Below are positions 17,727 to 25,116 of a stretch of DNA of 31,729 bases, in pieces. The notes under the pieces were generated by a model. It was not told the origin of the DNA. It saw nothing but the letters and a program-made list of their open reading frames with translations, and made no database searches. Origin of the DNA: a virus; IMG/VR virus record IMGVR_UViG_3300023174_000454, positions 1 to 31,729 of that record, one strand, 5' to 3'. Every line of letters begins with the position of its first letter. Within the stretch, counting starts at the first letter, position 1. The position numbers and the translations under genes were made by a program.

Positions 17727-20371
17727 TATGCAGGTACCTCATTGGTGCCAGTCGGCGCTGGGAGCAGGTTCTCTGATCCTGGCGCTGCGGCGTTTGCTGG
17801 CAGAGCTTCAGGCGGCAACTGCGCCTGATTCTCTGGCTGGTTTAAGGACTGGCTTCCAGGAACACCCTGCTGCATCGTGCGCTGGGCATTTTCAGCCTGC
17901 TGCTGGGTGATCATTGCCTGCTCTTGGACTTGGGCCTGTCCCTGCATTTGCATCTGCTGCATCTGCTGCATGACCTGAGCCATCGTTGCAACGGATGCAG
18001 GGTTCAGCGTTGCGTCAGTCTGCTCATCGCGGATGAGATCCTTCTCGCCAATCGGATCTTCCACGCCCACGCGATCCATGGCACGCTCGGCGCTCCACAG
18101 TCGGTTCTGGACAAGGTTGATCGCGGTGCTGGCAAGTTCCAGCGTGTCTCGTGGCGTCAGTTCTGGGGCGACAACATCAATACGGTATTCTCCGCCAATG
18201 ATCTGCTGCACGGCTGGGTTCTTAATTTCCCAGATGCGGGCGCACATTTCCCAGACCTGTCGCATCCACTGGTAGAACACCTTGCGCTTAGGAGCAAGGC
18301 GTGCTTCGTAGTTAGCGATAAGCGCAGCGATGGCTCGTGACGAACCAAGTACCTGCGCGGGCGCAAGACCAAGGAGTAGGTCGTTCAAACCAGTTGCCAC
18401 AGCAAGTTCTCGGTCGATACGACCAATGTACTGCTCAATCTGGAACGAAGGAATGAACGGCTGGATGGCACGGAGTTCGTTGCCAGGGCCAGGGGTTGCG
18501 ACGCGACCTGGCTTTGGTAGCGCGTTTGGCGGTACCTCATCAGGAGCCTCTGGTCCAACAAGCTGCCACATCTGCCCACCGACGATGGACTGAATCATCT
18601 GCGCCATGGCGGTGACTCGCTCGTCCTTCTCGCGGAGCAGTTGCTCGGCATCGTAGAGTGCTGGCTTACCGTATGGGCTGCCAGGGATCTTGCCGTTTGG
18701 CAGGTGAACATACGGAATCTTCCCCTGATACTCAGGGTGCGCGTCGTTCTTTACCATGGTGTTGCCGACGAAGATGGCATTGTACACAAGCGGAGCCTTA
18801 CCTGGCTTGGTTGGCACCTTGTACCAGTAGTCGTAGACTTCGACCTGCATCTGTTCGTAGGCAGTCTCGCGTCGGAGCGGATTGCGCTCAAAGGTGTTGG
18901 ACCACACGTTGCCAATTGGATCATCATGCGTGCCACGAGTCGTGTATGGGAAATACTTGTCGCCCTGCTTGACGGGGATAACATCCACGCCGTAGTCCTC
19001 TTGAACCGACTGTGGCGACATCCCGTAGCAGTAAAGCGCCCAGTCTAGGCGATTGAAGTCGCTATCACCGAAGCCAAGGTAGAGGTTCTCTGGTCGCTCA
19101 ATGACGCTGATCTTTGGTAGTTCGGCAACTGGATCCCAGTACACCTTTGCCGCCGTATGGCCATAGAGTTCCTTGAGAAGCGCAGCGTGCTCGTGGAGCA
19201 GGTCCATCTCGTTGGCATCCCACCAGCGGAAGTATAGACGCTCGCGCATCTGCGCGGCATCTCGATCTTCTGGATTTGGTCCAGTTGGAACGTAATTGAT
19301 AACTGGTCGCACAGCCTGAATAGAGGCTGGAATCTGAACATAGGCATGATGGATGTTGACCGAGACGTGTGCTCGACCAGCAAGTCGCGCACCTGGATCC
19401 TCTGCCCAGTGGTCAGCACCGCCAAGGGTGATGGTTTCTGGGTGATAGAGGTTGTCCATGCGGCGGAAGAGCGAGCGGAGTCGGTTCTGCTCTGGCTCCA
19501 CCAACTGCTTTCGACCAAGGATCTCTTGAAGAAGCAGATGCTCTTCGTTCTGGTTTGGATCAATGCCTTGTCCACTGAGCGCGGTCTCAGACATCTTAAC
19601 CGAAGCCTGTTCACCAAGGGTGAGCTTCTCAAAGTTGGGCTTGATCGTGCGAACTACTGGAGCCTTGCTGGTTGCATTGACTGCCGCTGGTGCTGTGGCA
19701 ATCTCACCGCCAACGCTCTGCGCCCGTGGCGTGTTGAGCAATTCCTTGATTCGCGCTCGCGTGAGCGGACTATTTGGCGTTTGAGCAGCAGGTGCTCCAG
19801 GTCCACCAGAGACATTGACCTTTGATGGAGAGGTCGCAACCGTACCGCGAGTCGTCGTCTTATTTGGCGTCTGTCGTGCTGGCTTCCCCGCACCACCGCT
19901 TACATTGCTGCCGTTGAAGTATTCTGCCGTTGCTCGAAGTCGGTCAAGCGCATCAACAACTCGGCTCTTCTTTGGCGCGGCATCTGTTGGAAGAGGATTC
20001 TGGTTTGGCTTGCTGAAGAGCGATTCGTTCTCGCTACCAGCAGCACCCTTGAGACCAGCAGTAAACGCAGCACCAGCGTCAACATTTGGCTTGCTTGTTG
20101 AGATAAGACCAGCAGGAGTCGTGCTGATCGGCTTGCCCTTGACCTGTGGCAGGTTTGGCTGACCGCCAGTAAGGTTGGTTCTAATTGGAGCAGCAGTGGA
20201 TGCTGGGGCAGTAGCGTTATTACCCTTGGCAATATTTCGTGCCTTGGCATTGGCAGTGCCAATGGAGGCAATCTGCTCAGGCGTGGCAATATCAGGGTCA
20301 GTCGTGTACTGCGCTGGAATCGCCCTCGTTCCCTGGAACGCACGCGGGATCTTTCGTACCTTGTCGGCCAT
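17726..20371 (-). CDS. Portal protein with long N-terminal extension
   Basis: The 881-residue product contains a portal core from about residue 250: EEHLLLQEILGRKQLVEP, RSLFRRMDNLYHPE, then the wing and crown region with ELYGHTAAKVYWDP, the EQLLREKDERVTAMAQ helix and YIGRIDRELAVATGLNDLLLG. The portal is the ring through which DNA is packaged and leaves. Residues 1-240 are an extra low-complexity segment rich in Ala, Pro, Thr and Asn. It holds a 15-residue motif twice (156-170 and 186-200, NVSGGxGxPAxQTPN). The C-terminus is Gln-rich (QQMQQMQMQGQAQVQEQA). The gene follows the terminase with a one-base TGATG overlap. Confidence 0.88.
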   Translation of the reverse strand: MADKVRKIPRAFQGTRAIPAQYTTDPDIATPEQIASIGTANAKARNIAKGNNATAPASTAAPIRTNLTGGQPNLPQVKGKPISTTPAGLISTSKPNVDAGAAFTAGLKGAAGSENESLFSKPNQNPLPTDAAPKKSRVVDALDRLRATAEYFNGSNVSGGAGKPARQTPNKTTTRGTVATSPSKVNVSGGPGAPAAQTPNSPLTRARIKELLNTPRAQSVGGEIATAPAAVNATSKAPVVRTIKPNFEKLTLGEQASVKMSETALSGQGIDPNQNEEHLLLQEILGRKQLVEPEQNRLRSLFRRMDNLYHPETITLGGADHWAEDPGARLAGRAHVSVNIHHAYVQIPASIQAVRPVINYVPTGPNPEDRDAAQMRERLYFRWWDANEMDLLHEHAALLKELYGHTAAKVYWDPVAELPKISVIERPENLYLGFGDSDFNRLDWALYCYGMSPQSVQEDYGVDVIPVKQGDKYFPYTTRGTHDDPIGNVWSNTFERNPLRRETAYEQMQVEVYDYWYKVPTKPGKAPLVYNAIFVGNTMVKNDAHPEYQGKIPYVHLPNGKIPGSPYGKPALYDAEQLLREKDERVTAMAQMIQSIVGGQMWQLVGPEAPDEVPPNALPKPGRVATPGPGNELRAIQPFIPSFQIEQYIGRIDRELAVATGLNDLLLGLAPAQVLGSSRAIAALIANYEARLAPKRKVFYQWMRQVWEMCARIWEIKNPAVQQIIGGEYRIDVVAPELTPRDTLELASTAINLVQNRLWSAERAMDRVGVEDPIGEKDLIRDEQTDATLNPASVATMAQVMQQMQQMQMQGQAQVQEQAMITQQQAENAQRTMQQGVPGSQSLNQPENQAQLPPEALPANAAAPGSENLLPAPTGTNEVPA

Positions 20372-21870
20372 CAGTCACTCACTCCAAAATATGTGAACAC
20401 TGGATCGTTCACGGGCTTCTCTGGGTTTCGCAAAGCGTGTCGCACAGCAATGGCCAGTGCCATCACTGCATCTTGCTCCAGCTTCTTATCATCCAATTTG
20501 TAGGTGAGGAGTTGCCTTCGCATCTCATCCCACGCACCGCCAGTTGGCAGTTCGATTTGTCCCTTGTCTAGGACCGCTTTCAATTCATTGAGGAGTTCCA
20601 CCTTCTTCGCCTTAGTGCCACCGAAGTCAAATCCTCGGAGCGGGCGGATGATGCTGAACTCCTGCTGAAATAGTCGTCCACCGAGTCCTGTGGAATCGAC
20701 AATGGTGGTGCAGTACGCACCGTCTTGTTGGTAGAGTAGGTGTCCTTCGCGGACCATGTTCACGACGGCAGAGATGCTCTGCTTGCCGCCACGCTTTCTA
20801 ATCCGCGTGCCGCGAAGGAGTTTTCTGTCAGTGATGTCGAGTGTAATCGCCCACGTTGCGTCATGTGAAATCCCTGGGTCTACACCCTGGACATACTTAT
20901 GGTGACGTGTCGGGCCTAACTCTTCGACTCCTGATTTGAATACCGCCTGAATGGACTGGGACCAGAAGAATGCGTCCCTAGCCTCAATGAAGAATCCGTC
21001 AATGTTCTGGGGGATGAGGTACTCGGCTTGCTGCCGAACGACATCATCAAAGTTCTCCTGGGTCAACCCGTATCCGATGTTGTCCCGTGTAGACAATCGG
21101 AACGAAATGAACTTATCGTCGCGGGCTGGGTTGTCGGGATTACCCTTTTCCCAAAGATCCGCGTATTCGTTGAATCCCTCGGTCGGCGTTCCAATGAAGT
21201 GGAGTGGACCGCCAGTGGAGAGTCGTCGTAGGTTGAGTACCTCTTGGTAGATCATCAACAAGTGTGGCTCAAACGCCGCCTCGTCGAACGAGATACCGTT
21301 CATGTCCTTACCGAGGAGAGCCTTCGCTCGATCCTGTGTGGTGCGGAAGTGGATGCTTGCCCCACCAACAATGGGATTGAACTTAATCCATGGATACTCA
21401 CCTCGATACTTCTTGGTTGTCTCTACGATCTTACCAAGTTCCCTGACCATTGGGCAACCGCGACCTTTTTGGGCTGGATGTTGGCCAGTGAGGATGGTCT
21501 CAATCTCTCGGAAGACTAGCTCTGCGGTCTCCTGCTGAATACCAATGTGAAACCAATCGTAGGGTGAATCAAGCCACTCAAGGTGGGACTTGGGATCACC
21601 ATATTTCGGGTTTGGAAGTCCCAGTTTGTACAAGGCGTGGTGGAAACAGACCACCGCCATTGCCATCGTTTTACCCGCACGGTTGCCAGCGGATACGACT
21701 GTTGTGATGTATTTCGGTCGATATCCAGATTCGTCACGCTCGGAGCAGGACTTCCACCATGCAACCTGTCCTGGATTCCCCTCAATGCCAAGCCACCTGC
21801 GAGCAAAGAACTCGATGTCAGAGCGACCGCGAGCCAGATCGACCGCAACTTCATTTGCTAGTTGCTTCAA
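20371..21870 (-). CDS. terL: Terminase large subunit
   Basis: The ATPase-nuclease packages DNA into the head. Counting from the TTG at 21870 (499 residues), Walker A is SAGNRAGKT at about 60-68, Walker B is ISFDEA with Asp196 and Glu197, and a coupling motif follows in HFIGTPTEG. The C-terminal RNase H-like nuclease has Asp331 (GVDPGISHD), Asp392 (IVDSTGLGG) and Asp467 (EQDAVMALAIA). I prefer the TTG at 21870 because it overlaps the upstream stop as TTGA, although the ribosome site is weak. A TTG at 21936 would add 22 Cys/Gln-rich residues that overlap the neighbour by 70 bases. The likely portal lies next. Confidence 0.92.
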   Translation of the reverse strand: MKQLANEVAVDLARGRSDIEFFARRWLGIEGNPGQVAWWKSCSERDESGYRPKYITTVVSAGNRAGKTMAMAVVCFHHALYKLGLPNPKYGDPKSHLEWLDSPYDWFHIGIQQETAELVFREIETILTGQHPAQKGRGCPMVRELGKIVETTKKYRGEYPWIKFNPIVGGASIHFRTTQDRAKALLGKDMNGISFDEAAFEPHLLMIYQEVLNLRRLSTGGPLHFIGTPTEGFNEYADLWEKGNPDNPARDDKFISFRLSTRDNIGYGLTQENFDDVVRQQAEYLIPQNIDGFFIEARDAFFWSQSIQAVFKSGVEELGPTRHHKYVQGVDPGISHDATWAITLDITDRKLLRGTRIRKRGGKQSISAVVNMVREGHLLYQQDGAYCTTIVDSTGLGGRLFQQEFSIIRPLRGFDFGGTKAKKVELLNELKAVLDKGQIELPTGGAWDEMRRQLLTYKLDDKKLEQDAVMALAIAVRHALRNPEKPVNDPVFTYFGVSD

Positions 21871-22166
21871 GCCTTGTTGCGCTTGCTGATCGCGGCTGCC
21901 TTTGCACGGGCATCCGTCTTGCTGCTGGCACCCCAAGCCTGAAGGCTCAGGAGTAAGCGCGTCGGTCGACCTTTCTCGTCGCGCTCGGGACCAGGCATAC
22001 CGCCCATGCGGGCGAGGAAAGAAGCACGTCGCGGATTGTCTCCGCTCTTGACTGGGGCTTTTAGTGTGCCACCAGTCTGTGCTTTGTAGGAAGCGCGTCC
22101 CTTGGCGTTCAAGCCACCAGTTGCGCTCTTACCTTCTTTGCGTTGCCATGCGGCGCTTTTGGGCAT
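21867..22166 (-). CDS. Small basic protein, DUF6321-like
   Basis: The 99-residue, strongly basic protein begins MPKSAAWQRKEGKSATGGLN and contains GDNPRRASFLARMGGMPGPE, then PTRLLLSLQAWGASSKTDARAKA. I recall this pattern as the DUF6321-type protein found next to terminase genes in many marine and cyanobacterial phages. The function is not known to me. Its position directly upstream of the large terminase makes a DNA-packaging role plausible, perhaps as a small terminase substitute, but it lacks an obvious helix-turn-helix. It starts at an ATG overlapping the GT2 stop by TAATG. Confidence 0.8.
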   Translation of the reverse strand: MPKSAAWQRKEGKSATGGLNAKGRASYKAQTGGTLKAPVKSGDNPRRASFLARMGGMPGPERDEKGRPTRLLLSLQAWGASSKTDARAKAAAISKRNKA

Positions 22167-22705
22167 TACTTCACCTCATTATGAAAATATAGGACTTTGG
22201 GCAGGAACTCAATCTTGCCGCCAAGTGCGGCTAGTCGATTGATAAAGGTTCCGTCCGCTTCGTAGTGGCGGTCGGTGTAGCCAGCCTTGCGAGCGTAGCT
22301 GGTCTTGGCAATGTAGTTGCCAGAGGTGGATTGCCCAAGGGCAAAGGATGGGTTGTGATTTTTGTTCCAACCGCAGTATAGCACATCCGCGCCACCTGAT
22401 GCAGATTCCATCATCTCTTGGATGAAGGTCTGGTCGTAGGAGTCGTCGTGGTTAAACCACGCGATGTATTCAGATGTCGCCAGGTCAAGCCCCTTGGCCC
22501 TCTTGTTGTGACCCCAGTCGTTGAGGTTTGGTTCTTCGTAGAACCTGACCCACGGAAACTGCTGCCAAACGCCCTCAAGATCAATCTCAGAGCAGAGAGC
22601 AATGATTTCATCAGGCTTCTGGGTTTGCTTCCCAAGCAATTCCAGGATACGAACAAGGTTCTCCGAGTCCGCATGAGCAATTACCACTACGGTGATGCTC
22701 GCCAT
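22166..22705 (-). CDS. GT2-family glycosyltransferase
   Basis: The 179-residue product is a compact GT-A fold glycosyltransferase. The first strand is ITVVVIAHADSENLVRILELL. The nucleotide-binding region includes QTQKPDEIIALCSE, and NHDDSYD at 85-91 gives the DXD-type metal site. YEADGTFINRLAALGGKIEFLPKVLYFH forms the acceptor side near the C-terminus. It transfers a sugar from an NDP donor to an unknown acceptor. GGGAGA precedes the ATG. The first 95 bases overlap the end of the cytidylyltransferase gene in another frame. Confidence 0.85.
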   Translation of the reverse strand: MASITVVVIAHADSENLVRILELLGKQTQKPDEIIALCSEIDLEGVWQQFPWVRFYEEPNLNDWGHNKRAKGLDLATSEYIAWFNHDDSYDQTFIQEMMESASGGADVLYCGWNKNHNPSFALGQSTSGNYIAKTSYARKAGYTDRHYEADGTFINRLAALGGKIEFLPKVLYFHNEVK

Positions 22706-23129
22706 TGATTCTCCCTATAATGTCGCTAGTAGAGATACCAGCGGTATATGGAATGTACAGCATTGAGATATCTTTGGTGTCTAGCCAATGCTGGCTGATG
22801 TTGAGTTGGGCTAAAAGGCTATCGCCAGTCCAGTCATCACCGTGAGCAATGAACTTGATCTTGCAATCACGCTGCATCGCATCAATGGTGACCCAACTGT
22901 CTTCGTTGCCAATGTTGACAACCACCTTGTCCACGAATCGACACGCATCCAGCGCATCGTATCGTTCTGCAAGAGAGAGGATTGGTCGCCGCTTGTACCG
23001 AGCAGCAAACTGGTCTGTGTTGAGGGCAACAATTACTTTGCCATACTCCGCGCACTTGCTGAGGAAGTTGATGTGTCCTGCGTGGAAGAGGTCAAATGTC
23101 CCACCGACATAGACCCACTTGTCGGACAT
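22611..23129 (-). CDS. Cytidylyltransferase-like nucleotidyltransferase (TagD/RfaE type)
   Basis: The 172-residue protein has the nucleotidyl transferase signature GTFDLFHAGH (residues 10-19, HxGH), the RYDALDACRFVDKVV helix-strand and GISTSDII at 131-138, where the family has GISTT. Enzymes of this kind activate glycerol-3-phosphate, heptose-1-phosphate or similar alcohol phosphates with CTP or ATP. The usual domain ends near residue 141, exactly where the GT2 start codon lies; the last 31 residues (including CSCGLGEPC) come from the overlap. It probably supplies an activated precursor to the glycosyltransferases. Confidence 0.83.
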   Translation of the reverse strand: MSDKWVYVGGTFDLFHAGHINFLSKCAEYGKVIVALNTDQFAARYKRRPILSLAERYDALDACRFVDKVVVNIGNEDSWVTIDAMQRDCKIKFIAHGDDWTGDSLLAQLNISQHWLDTKDISMLYIPYTAGISTSDIIGRINGEHHRSGNCSCGLGEPCSYPGIAWEANPEA

Positions 23130-24253
23130 TACTTCTTCTTCTGGATGCCGTACTCAGTGGAGTTAGGATCAAGCGCCTTGACGACAATCTGGAGGGCAGA
23201 CGCCAAGCCTGCGCTCACGATGGTGCGGAAGTCGCCGCCGTTGATGTCCAGAAGCGGGATGCCCAAACCAAGTGCGACCGAGATCGACACGGTGAGGAAC
23301 GTCCGAACTGCATCAAGCAGCATCTCGTCAATCTTGCTGTTGTCTGCGATGTACTTTAGCCATGCGCCAATTTTGCCCATAATGGTCTTCTCCTTCTTCG
23401 CGGCCTCAGCCGCGTCTCCTGCCAGAGCTAGACCCTTCGCTCCGATTGATGCCCAGTCGACCTTTTCCAGGGCTTTTACCGCACTATCCAACTCGGATGG
23501 TGTCTTAGTACCAGATTCTACCTTCGGAACCTCTACGTGCTTCCTAGGTGCCTCTACATTGATTGTGGGAGCCACTTGCGCAACTACTGGAGCAACGACT
23601 GGTGCAGGTGCTGCGACCTTTCCTGGGTGCGTCACGATCAAGAGCGCCTTGTAGTCGGCGGCAAGCTTTCCAGCCTTGACCTTGCTGTTGGCAATCTGCT
23701 TGAGTTGCTCCTCGGTAACTGGCACGCCGTACTTCTCGGCTGCGACCTTCTCGTCGCGGGTTGGACACGCCCACTGCCAGCCATGATCTTCACACCACGC
23801 GGCGCTGGTCATGTGACCGTAGCCAGCCTTTAGGTGTGCTGGGTTAGTCTTTGTCCACCACTTCTTCCAGCGGTCGTGCCATGCGCTGATCTTGACATCT
23901 GGGTAGCCAATTGGCTGCTGTACCCAAACCATAAGCGCGGCTCCGCCCTTCGCGGCAGCAACAGCATCAGCCCACGACTTCGCGTAGCGAGCTTTGCCAC
24001 CAAGGACTGCAATGGTCTTGACCGCTTCGGCAAGAGACCCACCAGCATCGCTGACACCCTGCTTGTCCTTACGGCCAGTCGCTTTCTCAAACGCGGCAAC
24101 GCCCTGGGCGGCGGTGTAGTCCACCGTGTACCCAGAAGCCCACGACACTGCGGCAGCGCAAGACGACCAGGTGCAGTCATCCAGAATCTGCTTGCTGCCC
24201 TTTAGTTGGGCCTCAACATCGGCGTAGAGTTGCGACTTGACCTTATATTGCAT
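23129..24253 (-). CDS. Lysis protein: C39-like peptidase fused to a holin-like C-terminus
   Basis: The 374-residue protein looks like a peptidase of the papain/C39 type joined to a membrane domain. The probable nucleophile is Cys27 or Cys32 in DDCTWSSCAAAVSWASGY. The likely histidine is His147 in GYGHM, followed by SAAWCEDHGWQWACP. Residues 211-245 are an Ala/Pro/Val linker. Residues about 315-335 and 343-361 are two hydrophobic helices (FLTVSISVALGLGIPLL and IVSAGLASALQIVVKAL), as in small phage holins. It would cut peptidoglycan peptides and also sit in the membrane. The catalytic assignment is from motif position only. Confidence 0.65.
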   Translation of the reverse strand: MQYKVKSQLYADVEAQLKGSKQILDDCTWSSCAAAVSWASGYTVDYTAAQGVAAFEKATGRKDKQGVSDAGGSLAEAVKTIAVLGGKARYAKSWADAVAAAKGGAALMVWVQQPIGYPDVKISAWHDRWKKWWTKTNPAHLKAGYGHMTSAAWCEDHGWQWACPTRDEKVAAEKYGVPVTEEQLKQIANSKVKAGKLAADYKALLIVTHPGKVAAPAPVVAPVVAQVAPTINVEAPRKHVEVPKVESGTKTPSELDSAVKALEKVDWASIGAKGLALAGDAAEAAKKEKTIMGKIGAWLKYIADNSKIDEMLLDAVRTFLTVSISVALGLGIPLLDINGGDFRTIVSAGLASALQIVVKALDPNSTEYGIQKKK

Positions 24254-24256
24254 TTG

Positions 24257-24496
24257 TTAATCCTTCCATCGAAGTGTTCCAGCCTCGTCGTAGATCCAGA
24301 GTTGCGAATCAATCGCAGTCTCGCACCAGTTCAGCGTCAAATCCCCGCAGTACACGGTGTCGACGATCAGGTGCGATGGCTCGTTTAGTTGGATGAACAG
24401 GTCCTGCGTCTGCGTGACGAGCGTACTTGGGTTTGCTCGTGCGACGCTTGTCGTTAGAATCAGTAGAAATGCGCTCAATAAGGCTGCGTACCGCAA
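24257..24496 (-). CDS. Small secreted protein with signal peptide
   Basis: The 79-residue product begins at TTG (24496). It has a classic signal peptide (RYAALLSAFLLILTTSVARA, cleavage likely after ARA) and a mature part of about 57 residues with Cys50 and Cys58, which could form a disulfide. GAGGGG lies eight bases upstream, and the gene directly abuts the upstream stop. An ATG four bases earlier opens another frame (MIAVRSLIER) that lacks a signal peptide, so I reject it. The position before the peptidase-holin gene suggests a lysis or envelope role, perhaps spanin-like, but there is no lipobox. Confidence 0.6.
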   Translation of the reverse strand: MRYAALLSAFLLILTTSVARANPSTLVTQTQDLFIQLNEPSHLIVDTVYCGDLTLNWCETAIDSQLWIYDEAGTLRWKD

Positions 24497-24982
24497 TCAT
24501 TCTTCCCCTCCGACCCCTAATGGCTTGATTTCTGTTGCTTCAATGATCTGATAGGTGGCTCCGCCACCAAGAATCCCCGCCAGTTGCAGCGCAACCTCTC
24601 GATCTGCGCCCTTCTCCTGGCGTCGGTCAATCATTTCCTGTGCGCGAAGGCCTTCTGCCAGCGTTGGCGTCAAATCGCCCTCTTGTACCGCACTATGTAC
24701 GTAGTCTCGCACCAGCATTGCTAGATCGCCCGTTGCTTTGATGGTTTTCTTCTGCTTTTGTAGGTGCTTTACTGCGGAAATGCGCTTGTGTTCGTGGTCT
24801 TCGGTGAGATGGTCACGCTTATGCTTGCCAAGAGTGATGCGGGAGATGTAATGTCCAGCGTCTGCAAGCCATTTAGAAAGCTGCACATCGGACATTCCGT
24901 CGCGCATCTTCTTGTTTACTGCCTCAACCAGCGGGCTTCGGCAAACATGGCAACCAGTCAGGACTGGTGCCAGGTCAGTCAC
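24497..24982 (-). CDS. CxxC and helix-turn-helix protein, candidate small terminase or regulator
   Basis: The 161-residue protein has CHVC at residues 11-14, then a helix-turn-helix-like segment (VNKKMRDGMSDVQLSKWLADAGHYISRITLGKHKRDHL). In the same arrangement many phage small terminases and host regulators place a short zinc site before a DNA-binding helix. A central basic helix (KHLQKQKKTIKATG) and a C-terminal half suited to oligomerisation follow. It starts with GTG overlapping the previous stop as GTGA. It could be the small terminase subunit, although it lies about 3 kb from the large subunit. A transcription factor is the main alternative. Confidence 0.6.
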   Translation of the reverse strand: MTDLAPVLTGCHVCRSPLVEAVNKKMRDGMSDVQLSKWLADAGHYISRITLGKHKRDHLTEDHEHKRISAVKHLQKQKKTIKATGDLAMLVRDYVHSAVQEGDLTPTLAEGLRAQEMIDRRQEKGADREVALQLAGILGGGATYQIIEATEIKPLGVGGEE

Positions 24983-25116
24983 TCTGGGGCCTCCTCATCA
25001 AATGGCGTCTTGCGCGTATTGGTGCCGACGATTGTGCCAGTCTCCGCATCGCGCACAATCTGCACCCACTCATCGTTTACTGGATCATACACGGCTGGTT
25101 CGATGATGACTGTCAT
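24979..25116 (-). CDS. 45-residue acidic protein between tail fibre and HTH gene
   Basis: An ATG at 25116 overlaps the tail-fibre stop as TAATG, and the TGA at 24981-24979 overlaps the next GTG start, so the frame is enclosed by coupled genes. The product starts MTVIIEPAVYDPVNDEWVQI, continues VRDAETGTIVG and ends in DEEAPE. No family is recognised. Precise packing between two real genes is the main evidence that it is translated. It may be a tail-fibre chaperone or a small structural protein, but nothing in it shows this. Confidence 0.6.
   Translation of the reverse strand: MTVIIEPAVYDPVNDEWVQIVRDAETGTIVGTNTRKTPFDEEAPE

Noticed and set aside
18330-18593. Plus-strand ORFs inside the portal region
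   Set aside because: They lie opposite conserved portal motifs and have no coding features of their own.
22842-23654. Plus-strand ORF of 270 residues opposite the cytidylyltransferase and lysis genes
   Set aside because: The minus-strand genes have clear family motifs; this frame is a shadow with Ser/Ala/Thr-biased content and no upstream context.
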